A stretch of DNA of 64,000 bases from Pseudomonas sp. efr-133-TYG-5 (GTDB lineage: Bacteria > Pseudomonadota > Gammaproteobacteria > Pseudomonadales > Pseudomonadaceae). Positions 52,817-62,383 of the stretch are shown here, in pieces; position 1 is the first letter of the stretch, and each line of letters starts with the position of its first letter. Both the position numbers and the translations under genes were made by a program. The stretch lies in contig NZ_JARVSM010000007.1 of NCBI RefSeq assembly GCF_030209175.1, forward strand, positions 124,001 through 188,000, given 5' to 3'. The notes below the pieces were generated by a model. The model had not been told where the DNA came from, searched no databases, and worked only from the letters and a program-made list of their open reading frames with translations.

Positions 52817-53827
52817 TCACGCAGGCACAGACGACACGGAATGACTCCAGAACATCAGGGCTGCGGTGAAAAGAGCAAACAATACCGGAAAGACTATTTC
52901 CGCCGTTACATACAGGATGCGCATGCTCTTGAGTTGTGCGAAGACCTTGATGAGTTCCTTGAGCATCTGCTGCTCTTCAGAACTGTCGAAGTTTCGTATG
53001 GAACGACTGAACAACTCGTCCATCAGGCTGTTGCGGGCGATGAACCAAGGCTCCAGCCATTTATCGAACGCGGCGGTGATTCGGTTGTACGAGTCATCTG
53101 ATCGGAACGGGGAAGGGTCATTCTTGATGGCTTCATGGGCGAGGAGAATCGGCTCGCACTCGGCTTCGAACGCCTGGGTCAGCCCCTTCAGTTCGGTCTG
53201 AAGGTCCTTGAGCCAAGTCTCCTTGATGGCGACGACTGGCTTGAGTGCGGCGGGCAGATTCAGGCTGTTGATGTCGAGAAGAGCGGCGCTTGATTGAATG
53301 CTGACATCCTTGTAGCCCACCAGGACTTGTTCCTTGGCGGCGCTGTACGGCTCGTAGCATTGACCGATCATGTCGAAGGTTTTGCCCCAGTAATGATTTT
53401 CCAGCTGTTTTCTCGCCAGACCGAGTCCCACCAGTTCCTGCAGGTTTTCAGCAGCGTCGGAATGTTTACGGCGTATCAGGTTCCAGCGCTGGAAGTCGAA
53501 CCAGGCCTTGCAGGAGAACGCCAGGGAGATCAGGCCGATGAAACCGGCATAGATAATGAAAAGCTCCCGGCTGACAGCAACTTCAACATCGACAAATTTC
53601 AAGTGTTTGATGTCGAGAAAGTACACGGCCGCGAAAGCGAGCGAGACATAAAGAAGGATGGACTGATAGCGGATGGCTTCCGCCCCGAGGATCGGGTTGG
53701 AGACGGAAATGGCATCGTCAATGAACGTCTTGAACTCCCGGCGATATTCCTTTTGGTCAACTGACGTCGTCTGATTGAACAGGATCGGAAAATGATCTCT
53801 CAGGCGTTGTTCGATAGCTTTGTGCAT
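52817..53827 (-). CDS. Unknown membrane protein with three predicted helices
   Basis: 336 residues. Two hydrophobic helices near residues 57-74 and 90-110 (ILLYVSLAFAAVYFL; LFIIYAGFIGLISLAF), a long helical cytosolic-type region (residues ~115-300), and a C-terminal helix VTAEIVFPVLFALFTAALMFW. No known domain recognised. Codon use is AT-richer than its neighbours. GGGAGGG precedes ATG 53827. The topology resembles some SLATT-type or phage-defence membrane effectors, but I see no specific motif for that. Confidence 0.6.
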   Translation of the reverse strand: MHKAIEQRLRDHFPILFNQTTSVDQKEYRREFKTFIDDAISVSNPILGAEAIRYQSILLYVSLAFAAVYFLDIKHLKFVDVEVAVSRELFIIYAGFIGLISLAFSCKAWFDFQRWNLIRRKHSDAAENLQELVGLGLARKQLENHYWGKTFDMIGQCYEPYSAAKEQVLVGYKDVSIQSSAALLDINSLNLPAALKPVVAIKETWLKDLQTELKGLTQAFEAECEPILLAHEAIKNDPSPFRSDDSYNRITAAFDKWLEPWFIARNSLMDELFSRSIRNFDSSEEQQMLKELIKVFAQLKSMRILYVTAEIVFPVLFALFTAALMFWSHSVSSVPA

Positions 53828-53960
53828 GCTCACGCCCTCCCTGGGCGCCAGAAATATCGGTGGCGGGTTCGCATCGACGCGCCGCCGCCGTATGAGCGAC
53901 GGCAACCCGATGGCGCAGCAAAGCTACTGGTTTGATATCACTGTGTCCATCGCTGGGTAT

Positions 53961-54410
53961 TCAGCGCTTGGCTGCGGTTCCCGGCAACGGAGTCGAGGGG
54001 AGGGACGGAGGTTTTTCGATATCGACGGCGATGTCAGCGTTACGTGCCAGCAACAACTCCCGCAACACCGAGCGATGGCAATGCGCTTCTTCGGCGCAGT
54101 AGCAACCGAGCGCGAAGGAAGTCTGGTGCGACAGCGCTGCCAGCAGGTCGAGCAACTGACTGGCCGCTGGCTGCTTCATTTCAGTCTTGAACTTGCGGAC
54201 GAACGCGTTCCAGGCCTTGGCATCCTTTGCGTCCAGGGCTTCGGCCACCAGTTCGGCGCTGGGTGACAGCAAGGGCTGCCAGACGTCATAAAAATCGCGG
54301 CTGGCGAACTGCGCCTTGGGCACGCCCCGTGGCGGGCGCCGCACGGTGCCCAGGCGCAGGCCTTCATCGGGGGCGCGCGGCGCGCCAAGGCGGACGATAT
54401 GGATCGGCAT
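53961..54410 (-). CDS. DUF488 family protein
   Basis: 149 residues. Family blocks: IHIVRLGAPRAPDEGLRLGTVRRPPRG at the N-terminus and the Cys-rich motif ALGCYCAEEAHCHRSVLRELL, with the CxC...C arrangement characteristic of DUF488. Function unknown. It follows the phosphatidylcholine synthase gene by eight bases on the same strand. Confidence 0.85.
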   Translation of the reverse strand: MPIHIVRLGAPRAPDEGLRLGTVRRPPRGVPKAQFASRDFYDVWQPLLSPSAELVAEALDAKDAKAWNAFVRKFKTEMKQPAASQLLDLLAALSHQTSFALGCYCAEEAHCHRSVLRELLLARNADIAVDIEKPPSLPSTPLPGTAAKR

Positions 54411-54418
54411 GGCGCCGG

Positions 54419-55141
54419 CTATTTCGGCGCTGCGCCGTCAAACCACTCCAGTGCCGTGCGCCAGATGCAGATGCCGAGGAAATACGCCGACATCAGCAGC
54501 CACAGGCCCATCACCAGCGGGTTGATGACCGGGTGGTTGACCACCAGCGACAGGCTGCACAGCAGCCAGATCGCCGTCACCGCAATATTGATCGGCATGA
54601 ACCGGCGCACGCGGAACGGGTGCAGGAATTTCATCCGGGTGACGGTCAGCAGCGCCAGGCCGATGACTGTCAGGAAAGTGATCCACGGTCCCGGACCAAT
54701 GATGTACAGACACAGGGCGACGACGTTCCATGCGGCCGGGAAACCGACGAAATAGTTGTCCTTGCTCTTCATGTTGACGTTGCAGAAGCAGAACAGCGAC
54801 GACACCAGAATCAGCGACACCGTCAGCAACAGCGTGTAGTCCGGCAGCGGAATGTAGCGATAGATGAACAGCGCCGGAATGAACACGTACGTCAGGTAGT
54901 CGATGACCAGGTCGAGGATCGAACCGTCGAAGCTCGGCAGCACCGATTGCACATTGACCTTGCGTGCCAGCGCGCCGTCGAGGCCGTCGACGATCAGCGC
55001 CACGCCCAGCCACATCAGGCAATGGGTCGGCTGGTTTTCCAGCAGGGCGAGGGTGGCCAGGAAAGCGGTGACCACGCCAGTCGCGGTGAAACCATGGGCG
55101 CCCCAGGCCTTGAGCCTGGCAATGTGGACGGTCGATATCAC
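54419..55141 (-). CDS. pcs: Phosphatidylcholine synthase
   Basis: 240 residues, close to the 238 of P. aeruginosa Pcs. The CDP-alcohol phosphotransferase motif is visible as DGLDGALAR...GSILDLVID; about seven membrane helices follow. It condenses choline with CDP-diacylglycerol in the inner membrane to make phosphatidylcholine. The GTG start at 55141 (GTG ATA TCG; protein begins MISTVHIARLKAWGAHGFTA) has TGGAG nine bases upstream and matches known N-termini better than the longer frame to 55180. The downstream DUF488 gene is probably co-transcribed. Confidence 0.9.
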   Translation of the reverse strand: MISTVHIARLKAWGAHGFTATGVVTAFLATLALLENQPTHCLMWLGVALIVDGLDGALARKVNVQSVLPSFDGSILDLVIDYLTYVFIPALFIYRYIPLPDYTLLLTVSLILVSSLFCFCNVNMKSKDNYFVGFPAAWNVVALCLYIIGPGPWITFLTVIGLALLTVTRMKFLHPFRVRRFMPINIAVTAIWLLCSLSLVVNHPVINPLVMGLWLLMSAYFLGICIWRTALEWFDGAAPK

Positions 55142-55401
55142 AGGGGCGTTCTCCAGAAAATGCAGCAAGCCGGGTATCACCCTTGGGCAGCAAGGGCGCC
55201 GGCAAACCGGGTCGGGGTTGCAGCTATCGACCGGTCTGGCCGGGATAAGGTTCAGCCTCCATGAATCTTAGCTGGCCGCGAAAAAAATACGCTGGAGAAA
55301 TCTTCCCTCGCCACCCGGCGTCAGCCAAACGGTGCTGGCGCAACCCGTGCGGCGGTCTATCGTTGCCAGACGCAGTCACGCCCATGCCTGAGGACGACGT
55401 C

Positions 55402-56136
55402 ATGAACACCAGCGATCTGCTCGAACAACTGCTGCGAGGCCAGGCCTCGGCGGGACAACCCAATGGCGCCGCGGCCGGAGGAGGCCTGGGTGGCCTCGGC
55501 GGTTTGCTCGGCGGCCTGCTGGGCGGAGGCGCGGTCAGCGGCGGTGGCGGTGCCCCGGCCGGTGGCCTGGGCGGATTGGGCGGCTTGCTCGGGGGCTTGC
55601 TCGGTGGCGCGGGTGGCCTGGGCGGCGGCACGCAGAGCCGGTCCGGCGCCAGCAATTACGCGGCGCTGGCGTCGCTGGGGATGATGGCGTTCCAGGCGTA
55701 CCAGGCCTGGCAGCGTAGCCAGGCGGCCGCCGCGCCGCAGCAGGCCCCGCAAACGGCGAATCTGCTGGCCGGCCCGGAAGTCGAGGCGCACAGCCACGCG
55801 GTACTGCGCGCACTGATCGCCGCGGCCAAGGCTGACGGGCGCATCGACGAGTCGGAAAAACACCTGATCGGTAGCGAGATCGGCCGCCACACCGACGACC
55901 CGCAATTGCAGCAATGGCTCGACGCCGAAGTCGCCAAGCCACTGGATGCCAATGAAGTGGCCCAGGCCGCCCAGGGCGACCCGGCCATGGCCGCCGAAAT
56001 GTACCTGGCCAGTGTGATGCTGGTGGACGATCAGCAAGACGCCGAACGCAACTATCTGGACGAACTGGCGGCGGCCTTGCAGATCGACCCCGAGTTGCAG
56101 GTGCATCTGGAGCAGCAGGCCAAGGGCACTGCCTGA
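55402..56136 (+). CDS. DUF533/TerB-like protein with glycine-rich region
   Basis: 244 residues. After a helical head (MNTSDLLEQLLRGQ) comes a Gly/Leu-rich low-complexity segment with two copies of GGLGGLLGGLLGG (residues ~25-75). The C-terminal half is the DUF533 domain: HAVLRALIAAAKADGRIDESEKHLI, with TerB-like acidic metal positions, and MAAEMYLASVMLVDD. GAGGACG precedes ATG 55402. Members are inner-membrane or membrane-associated proteins of unknown function. Confidence 0.82.
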   Translation: MNTSDLLEQLLRGQASAGQPNGAAAGGGLGGLGGLLGGLLGGGAVSGGGGAPAGGLGGLGGLLGGLLGGAGGLGGGTQSRSGASNYAALASLGMMAFQAYQAWQRSQAAAAPQQAPQTANLLAGPEVEAHSHAVLRALIAAAKADGRIDESEKHLIGSEIGRHTDDPQLQQWLDAEVAKPLDANEVAQAAQGDPAMAAEMYLASVMLVDDQQDAERNYLDELAAALQIDPELQVHLEQQAKGTA

Positions 56137-56345
56137 AACAAAGATCTCCACCTTCGGCAGCGCCTGCAGGCAAAGATGGCATTTGCGGTAGGCGCTGGCG
56201 TCATTTCCCGATGTAACTGCCGGGCCGTCACTGCTCCGTCCGTCAGGGCAATTTTCACGTCGATTGAATTTTTGGCAGGCGCCACCTCTCTGCTGCTGTA
56301 GAGGCGTGTGACTCAGCGTCCTGCCAACCGAACGAGAACTTTGCC

Positions 56346-57722
56346 ATGACTGTCCTGACTCGCCTGCAAGACGCGCCTGCCCAACTGCACCCGATGAATT
56401 CCGCGGGTGAACTGCGGCGCATCCATGAAACTCTGTTGCTTGAGGACAATCCTCAGGACCTCGCGCGGACTTTGCTCGACGAGCAACTGCAGCGTGCCGC
56501 GCAGTTGCCGGAACCATTGCCGCAAGACCCTTCGACATGGCACGCCTGGGTGGCCGAACATTCTGCCGAAGTCGCCCGCCAGTACGCTGATTATCTGCAG
56601 CAGCGCAAGGCAGGCGGGCCGCGGCAGTTCTTCAGCAACAAGGCCCAGGCGTTGTACTTCCTGCAAGCGGTGGCACCGACCAAACTGGTCGACGGTGCCT
56701 GGCTGTATGGCCTGTTGCAGCAATGGCGCGATCCGCGTTTCAGCGGTTTGCTCAATACCTACCTCGAAGAGTTGGGCGAGGGCAATCCGGCGCAGAACCA
56801 TGTGGTGATCTACCGCAAACTGCTCGCCGAACACGGGCTCGAGCACAGCAGCCCGCTGCCCGATGAGCGCTACCTGCAAGGCGCGATTCAACTCGCCCTG
56901 GGCGCCTGCGGCATGGATTGCCTGCCGGAGGTGATCGGTTACAACCTCGGCTACGAACAGCTGCCGCTGCACCTGCTGATCAGCAGTTACGAACTCAGCG
57001 AATTGGGCATCGATCCCTACTACTTCACCCTGCACGTGACCATCGACAACGCCAGCACCGGCCATGCGCAAAAAGCCGTGCAGGCAGTGCTCGAGCTGTT
57101 GCCGCTGGAGGCGGATCGCGCCGATTTCCTGCGCCGGGTGTCGCTGGGCTACCGGCTCAATGACCTGGGGCAGGGCAGTCGCGCGATCATCGAGGACTTT
57201 GATCTCGAACGCGAAGTGCTGGCGATGCTCGAGCGTAAATGCCCGTTCGCGCAGCATATGCATTCCGATTACTGCCGCTTCGACGGCAAGACCGTCAATG
57301 AATGGCTGGCGGCACCCGAACAACTGCCGGGTTTCCTCCAGGCGCTGCAGGACAAAGGCTGGATCAAACGCCACGAAGATCCGCAGGCCAGTCGCTTCTG
57401 GCAATTGATCGACGGCGATGGCGCGGCAATGTTCGGCGTGTTCAGCGCCTATGAAAAACAATTGGTGCACGACTGGATTGCCGGTGACTGGACGCCGGCG
57501 AAAAAAACCACCGCGTTCCGCCGCCAGGCCCCGAGCAAACCGCCGATCGAGGTGCCCGAACAGGATCCGGACGTGCAACGTCTCACCGCGGCGTTGCAGG
57601 GCCAGGACGCCCACGCGCAAATGGCGACGCTGATGCCGTGGCTCGCGCCGGCACGCCACGCACACCCGGCCGGGCTGCTCGCCACTCGCCGGTTCATCGA
57701 ACTCAAATCCAGCCTGCGTTAA
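56346..57722 (+). CDS. Iron-containing redox enzyme of the heme-oxygenase-like diiron family
   Basis: 458 residues. The central part has the helical heme-oxygenase-like fold with a likely iron site: FLQAVAPTKLVDGAWLYGLLQQW, YLEELGEGNPAQNHVVIYRKLL, IGYNLGYEQLPLHLLISSYELSELGIDPYYFTLHVTIDN; the E-x-G-N and His/Glu positions fit the HDO (DUF3865-type) enzymes. These diiron oxidases act on fatty acids, amino acids or lipid chains. It is 10 bases from the next gene, a methyltransferase, forming a two-gene unit. Substrate unknown. Confidence 0.75.
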   Translation: MTVLTRLQDAPAQLHPMNSAGELRRIHETLLLEDNPQDLARTLLDEQLQRAAQLPEPLPQDPSTWHAWVAEHSAEVARQYADYLQQRKAGGPRQFFSNKAQALYFLQAVAPTKLVDGAWLYGLLQQWRDPRFSGLLNTYLEELGEGNPAQNHVVIYRKLLAEHGLEHSSPLPDERYLQGAIQLALGACGMDCLPEVIGYNLGYEQLPLHLLISSYELSELGIDPYYFTLHVTIDNASTGHAQKAVQAVLELLPLEADRADFLRRVSLGYRLNDLGQGSRAIIEDFDLEREVLAMLERKCPFAQHMHSDYCRFDGKTVNEWLAAPEQLPGFLQALQDKGWIKRHEDPQASRFWQLIDGDGAAMFGVFSAYEKQLVHDWIAGDWTPAKKTTAFRRQAPSKPPIEVPEQDPDVQRLTAALQGQDAHAQMATLMPWLAPARHAHPAGLLATRRFIELKSSLR

Positions 57723-57732
57723 GGAATCGTCA

Positions 57733-58686
57733 ATGAATCAGGAAGAACTGTTGCCCGCCAACGACCTCGCGCTGCTGCAACTGGGCCGGCGCCTGCAGGC
57801 CGATGGTTATCGTTTCATCACCCCGACGCCGCTGACCCATCAGCGGGTCAACCAGCGCGACGAAGGTCAGGCTGCCGACTGCCTACGGGATGTGTTCGGC
57901 TGGTCGCGGCCGTTCGAGCCGGGGTTGTTGTCCGCCGATGAACAGCGGCAATTGCAAGACGCGCAGATCATCGATAGCTACGCCGGGCAGCTGAAAAGCC
58001 GGGTGCGCTGGTCGAGCCTGGATGATCTGCTGTTCGTGCATTCGGCGTTTCCCACGGACGCGGCGGATGCAGTGTTCTTCGGCCCGGACACCTATCGTTT
58101 CGCCCAGTTGATCCACAGCCATCTGCAGCAGACCTTCGCACCTGTCCAGCGGGCGGTGGACATCGGTTGCGGGGCCGGTGTCGGTGCGATCCTGATCGCC
58201 CGAGCGCGGCGCGAGGCGCAGGTGCTGGCAGTGGACATCAACCCCGCCGCATTGCGCCTGACCGCGATCAACGCGGCGCTGGCCGAAGTGGCCAACGTCG
58301 AGGTGCGCGCCAGTGATGTGTTGCAAGGGGTCGACGGCGAGTTCGACCTTATCGTCGCCAACCCGCCGTACATGGCCGATCCGGCCGGTCGCGCCTACCG
58401 CCATGGTGGCGGCACGCTGGGCGCGGGGTTGTCGCTGCGCATCGTCGAGCAGGCGCTCAATCGCCTGGCGCCTGGCGGTTCGCTGGTGCTCTACACCGGT
58501 GTGGCGATGGTTGACGGGCGCGATCCGTTTCTCGACACGGTAATCCCGCGCCTGGACGCTGCGAGGTTCGCCTGGACCTACCGCGAACTCGACCCCGACG
58601 TGTTTGGCGAAGAGCTGCTCAATCCCGGCTATCAACGGGTCGACCGGATTGCCGTGGTGGCGCTGACCGTGACCCGAACTGGCTGA
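57733..58686 (+). CDS. HemK/PrmC-like SAM-dependent methyltransferase
   Basis: 317 residues. The N-terminal ~120 residues form an unrecognised domain; then the SAM motif AVDIGCGAGVGAILIA, AVDINPAALRLTAIN and the catalytic NPPYMAD loop of HemK-type N-methylases. TAAGGAATC precedes the ATG. It is too divergent at the N-terminus to be PrmC itself. Paired with the diiron-type enzyme upstream; it may methylate the same substrate or a partner protein. Confidence 0.8.
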   Translation: MNQEELLPANDLALLQLGRRLQADGYRFITPTPLTHQRVNQRDEGQAADCLRDVFGWSRPFEPGLLSADEQRQLQDAQIIDSYAGQLKSRVRWSSLDDLLFVHSAFPTDAADAVFFGPDTYRFAQLIHSHLQQTFAPVQRAVDIGCGAGVGAILIARARREAQVLAVDINPAALRLTAINAALAEVANVEVRASDVLQGVDGEFDLIVANPPYMADPAGRAYRHGGGTLGAGLSLRIVEQALNRLAPGGSLVLYTGVAMVDGRDPFLDTVIPRLDAARFAWTYRELDPDVFGEELLNPGYQRVDRIAVVALTVTRTG

Positions 58687-58703
58687 AACAAGGCAGGTGC
58701 ACC

Positions 58704-61304
58704 ATGAGCAGGAATCTCGACGACTACAACCGCATGCGTGATTTCTCGGCGACCTCGGAACCGGCGGCGGTCAAGCGTCGCGGCAAGAAAACCGCCGGCG
58801 AGCACGCCTTGCAGTTCTGTATCCAGAAGCACGACGCTTCGCACCTGCATTACGACTTTCGCCTGGAACTCGATGGCGCGCTGAAAAGCTGGGCGGTGCC
58901 CAAGGGGCCGTCGCTGGACCCCAAGGTCAAGCGCCTGGCCGTGCACGTCGAGGATCATCCGCTCGATTACGCGACATTCGAAGGCAGCATCCCCGAGGGG
59001 CATTACGGCGCCGGCGATGTGATCGTCTGGGACCGTGGCGTGTGGATTCCCCTCGACGATCCACAGCAGGCCTACGCCAAGGGCAGGCTCAAGTTCGAGC
59101 TGCAGGGAGAAAAACTCGCTGGGATCTGGAACCTGGTGCGTACCCACATGCCGGGCAAGAAGGAGCAGTGGTTCCTGATCAAGCACCAGGACAGCGCCGC
59201 GCGCCCGCAGGATGATTACGACGTGCTGACAGCCGAACCGGACAGCGTACTCAGCGAACGCACGCTGGTGGACAAACCGAAACTTGCCGCCAAACAGGTC
59301 AAGCCGCTGCAGAGCGCACCGGTCAAGGCGCCCAAGGCCGCGGCGGGCAAACCGGCCGGCGCGCACAAGGCGAAGCTTCCGGCCCAGCTCAAACCGCAAC
59401 TGGCGACGCTGGTGGACAGCGCTCCGGGGGGCGAGTGGAGCTACGAAATCAAATTCGACGGCTACCGGATCCTGGCGCGCATCGATCATGACCAGGTGCA
59501 GCTGTTCACCCGCAACGGTCATGACTGGACGCACAAGTTGCCCAGACAGGCCGAGGCTCTTGCGGCGCTGGGGCTGGAATCGGCGTGGCTGGACGGCGAG
59601 ATGATCGTCGCCAACGAGCAGGGGGTGCCGGACTTCCAGGCGCTGCAGAACGCCTTCGATAGCGGGCACAGCAGCCAGATCATCTACTACCTGTTCGACC
59701 TGCCGTATCTCAATGGCGTCGACCTGCGTGAGGTACCGGTCGAAGAACGCCGGGCGGCCCTGGCCACGGTGTTGAACGGGCACAAGGATGGGCTGCTGCG
59801 CTTCTCCGAAGCCTTTGACGAAACCCCCGAGGCGCTGCTCAACAGCGCCTGCCAGATGCAGATGGAGGGCTTGATCGGCAAGCGCCTGGGTTCGCCTTAC
59901 GTGTCGCGGCGCAGCAGCGACTGGATCAAGCTCAAGTGCAAGCATCGCCAGGAATTCGTGATCGTCGGTTACACCGATCCGAAAGGCTCACGCAGCGCCT
60001 TCGGTGCGCTGCTGCTGGGCCTGCATGATCGCGACAGCGGCGAGTTGCGTTACGCCGGCAAGGTCGGCACCGGATTCAATGAAACCACCCTGAAAAGCAT
60101 CCTCGCCCAGCTCAAGCCGTTGCGGGTGAAGAAAGCGGCGGTGAGCAATCCTCCCAGCGGTTTCGAAGCCAAGGGTGTGCACTGGCTCAAGCCGAGTCTG
60201 CTGGCGGAAGTGGCATTCGCCGAAATGACCAAGGACGGTTCGGTGCGTCACGCGGTTTTTCATGGCCTGCGCAACGATAAACCGGCCAAGCACATCACTG
60301 AAGAGCGAGCCAAGCCCATGAAGCAAGCGTCAGCGAAAACCGCCGCGAAGAAATCGCCCCGGCAAGCCGCCAAAAGCTCGGCCGAACCTGCCGCCCCCGC
60401 ACCGTCGCAGTTGGGTATGGCCAGCGGCAAGGTGCGCATCACTCACCCGGATCGGGTGATCGACGCGAGCAGCGGCACGACCAAGATGCAACTGGCCGAG
60501 TATTACGCCAGCGTCGCGGACTTTATCCTGCCGCAGCTCAAGGAGCGTCCGGTGGCCCTGGTGCGCGCGCCGGACGGCATCGGCGGCGAGCTGTTCTTCC
60601 AGAAGAACGCCGAGCGTCTGGCCATCCCCGGCATCACCACGTTGGACAAGGACGTCACCGGCCAGCCAGTGATGCTCATCAACAACGCCGAAGCGCTGAT
60701 CGGCGCGGTGCAGATGAGCACCGTCGAGCTGCACACTTGGAACGCCACCACGGTGGATCTGGACAAACCCGACCGCTTTGTCCTCGACCTTGACCCGGAC
60801 CCGGCGCTGCCGTGGAAAAGCATGGTCGAAGCCACCGCCCTGACCCTCACCGTGCTGGATGAACTGGGGCTCAAGGCGTTTCTCAAGACCAGCGGCGGCA
60901 AGGGCATCCACTTGGTGGTGCCACTGACCCGCAAGCTCGGCTGGGACGAGGTCAAGGACTTCAGCCACGCCATCGTCAGCCACATGGCCAAGTTGCTGCC
61001 GGATCGCTTTTCGGCGGTCTCCGGGCCGAAAAACCGCGTCGGACGTATCTTTATCGACTACCTGCGCAACGGGCTGGGCGCCACGACCATTTGTGCCTAT
61101 GCGGCGCGCACCCGCGAGGGTCTGCCGGTGTCGGTACCACTGTTTGCCGATGAGGTGAAGGAGCTCAAGGGCGGCAATCAGTGGAACATCCATAACGTCC
61201 ATGAACGCTTGCGCGAGGTCGGCGATGAGCCGTGGGCGGACATGAAAAAGACCCGCCAGAGCATCACCGCCGACATGCGCAAACGCCTCGGCCTGAAAAA
61301 GTGA
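58704..61304 (+). CDS. ligD: ATP-dependent DNA ligase LigD (phosphoesterase-ligase-polymerase)
   Basis: 866 residues in the order PE-Lig-Pol typical of Pseudomonas LigD. The N-terminal 3'-phosphoesterase has HDASHLHYDFRLEL and PEGHYGAGDVIVWDRG (residues ~40-115). The ligase has catalytic Lys250 in YEIKFDGYR and motifs IIYYLFDLPYLNG and EGLIGKRLGSPYV. The C-terminal primase-polymerase (from ~residue 572) has VLDLDPDP. It repairs double-strand breaks with Ku. No ku gene is in this window. The stop abuts the next gene's stop as TGATCA. Confidence 0.95.
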   Translation: MSRNLDDYNRMRDFSATSEPAAVKRRGKKTAGEHALQFCIQKHDASHLHYDFRLELDGALKSWAVPKGPSLDPKVKRLAVHVEDHPLDYATFEGSIPEGHYGAGDVIVWDRGVWIPLDDPQQAYAKGRLKFELQGEKLAGIWNLVRTHMPGKKEQWFLIKHQDSAARPQDDYDVLTAEPDSVLSERTLVDKPKLAAKQVKPLQSAPVKAPKAAAGKPAGAHKAKLPAQLKPQLATLVDSAPGGEWSYEIKFDGYRILARIDHDQVQLFTRNGHDWTHKLPRQAEALAALGLESAWLDGEMIVANEQGVPDFQALQNAFDSGHSSQIIYYLFDLPYLNGVDLREVPVEERRAALATVLNGHKDGLLRFSEAFDETPEALLNSACQMQMEGLIGKRLGSPYVSRRSSDWIKLKCKHRQEFVIVGYTDPKGSRSAFGALLLGLHDRDSGELRYAGKVGTGFNETTLKSILAQLKPLRVKKAAVSNPPSGFEAKGVHWLKPSLLAEVAFAEMTKDGSVRHAVFHGLRNDKPAKHITEERAKPMKQASAKTAAKKSPRQAAKSSAEPAAPAPSQLGMASGKVRITHPDRVIDASSGTTKMQLAEYYASVADFILPQLKERPVALVRAPDGIGGELFFQKNAERLAIPGITTLDKDVTGQPVMLINNAEALIGAVQMSTVELHTWNATTVDLDKPDRFVLDLDPDPALPWKSMVEATALTLTVLDELGLKAFLKTSGGKGIHLVVPLTRKLGWDEVKDFSHAIVSHMAKLLPDRFSAVSGPKNRVGRIFIDYLRNGLGATTICAYAARTREGLPVSVPLFADEVKELKGGNQWNIHNVHERLREVGDEPWADMKKTRQSITADMRKRLGLKK

Positions 61305-61706
61305 TCAGGCGTCGCGCAGCAAGTCGTGGGCGTTGAGCAGTTCGAAGGCGATCTGCGGGTTTTTCTCCAGGCCACGGCGAATGGCGGCGGGGATGGTCTG
61401 GCGGGTCTTGCGACACAGGCCCGGCAGCTCGTCGATCTGAATGCTGATGCCGCGCATGGTGCGTACTTCGTTGAACCCGGGGGCCACCGCGACACGAATG
61501 CCCAGTTGCTCGAACATGCGCTGTTGCAGGCGTTCGAGATCAGCGAGGCTTTGCAGGTTTTCCAGGCGTTCGAGCAGGCGTCTTTCTTCTTCGCGGGTCA
61601 GGCGCAGAACACGTATGTCGGCGCCGCCGACTTCGAGCAATGACTCACGCCCGCAAATGCAGGCACCGGGCGGGCAGGGCGAACGGATGGGTGCGGAAAT
61701 CGTCAT
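61305..61706 (-). CDS. Small conserved protein with an N-terminal Cys cluster
   Basis: About 133 residues. The N-terminus SPCPPGACICGRESLL holds a C-x4/5-C-x-C cluster, followed by a helical, Arg/Glu-rich region (EEERRLLERLENLQSLADLERL) and a C-terminal domain GISIQIDELPGLCRKTRQTIP. No function known to me. It may bind a metal or Fe-S cluster through the Cys group. ATG 61706 is chosen; an upstream ATG at 61718 has no ribosome site. Confidence 0.6.
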   Translation of the reverse strand: MTISAPIRSPCPPGACICGRESLLEVGGADIRVLRLTREEERRLLERLENLQSLADLERLQQRMFEQLGIRVAVAPGFNEVRTMRGISIQIDELPGLCRKTRQTIPAAIRRGLEKNPQIAFELLNAHDLLRDA

Positions 61707-61821
61707 GGCCTCCATCATAGAGGCCGTTCAACGGTTTTGCCCATGGTTGGCCGATGGCCGTCCATCGGCAGCGTAGAAGGCGTGGTCAATCCGCTCGACC
61801 AGCGCCCTCGACGTTGCAGAT

Positions 61822-62136
61822 TTACTGCGACTGGCCTTCGTAATGCACCAGGATGGCGTTGGCCAGATCTTCATCGCTGGCATTCAGGCCCGGATTGTCC
61901 TGGCGTACCTGCTGCAGCACCGACTCCAGGTAGACGCCACGGATCGCACCGCCGCTGGCGACGAACGCAGACAAGTCGTCACGGGCAGGAATCACCATTT
62001 TGTGATCCTTGAAGGTCGAGTACAGCGAGGCCGAGACACCTGCGGAGGTGGCGACATCGCCCGCGTCAACGCGAGCCATGGCCGAACCGAAGGGCAGGCA
62101 CAAAAGAAGAGACGAAACGAGTAATAAACGGCGCAT
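61822..62136 (-). CDS. DUF2388 small periplasmic protein
   Basis: 104 residues. Signal peptide MRRLLLVSSLLLCLPFGSAMA; the mature part has VATSAGVSASLYSTFKDHKMV and LNASDEDLANAILVHYEGQ. These are the usual DUF2388 family blocks (T-S--S-SLYSTF). GGAGGAAC precedes ATG 62136. Short Pseudomonas periplasmic proteins of unknown function. Confidence 0.8.
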   Translation of the reverse strand: MRRLLLVSSLLLCLPFGSAMARVDAGDVATSAGVSASLYSTFKDHKMVIPARDDLSAFVASGGAIRGVYLESVLQQVRQDNPGLNASDEDLANAILVHYEGQSQ

Positions 62137-62383
62137 GACGGTGTTCCTCCAGCAGCGTAAAGCGAAAAGGAAGTACCACATAACGTCAGAGCAGCGCGGG
62201 AGCCCGGGAGTTCCGTGCGAAGCGGCGGACGGTCACCCGACCAGGTGTGACGCATCGCACATCCCGGCGCGGCGTCGCCGGGTGAGGACACACGTTGCCA
62301 TGCTCTTGGCCGGCACACCGGCGCAAATAGGCTTAACTGAAGGCTGACCAGCGCATTCCAGCGTGCCCAGGGAGGATTCCACG

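Noticed and set aside
55142..55401. Riboswitch-like GC-rich leader between pcs and the DUF533 gene
   Set aside because: A few stem possibilities exist but no conserved riboswitch core such as a TPP element could be recognised.
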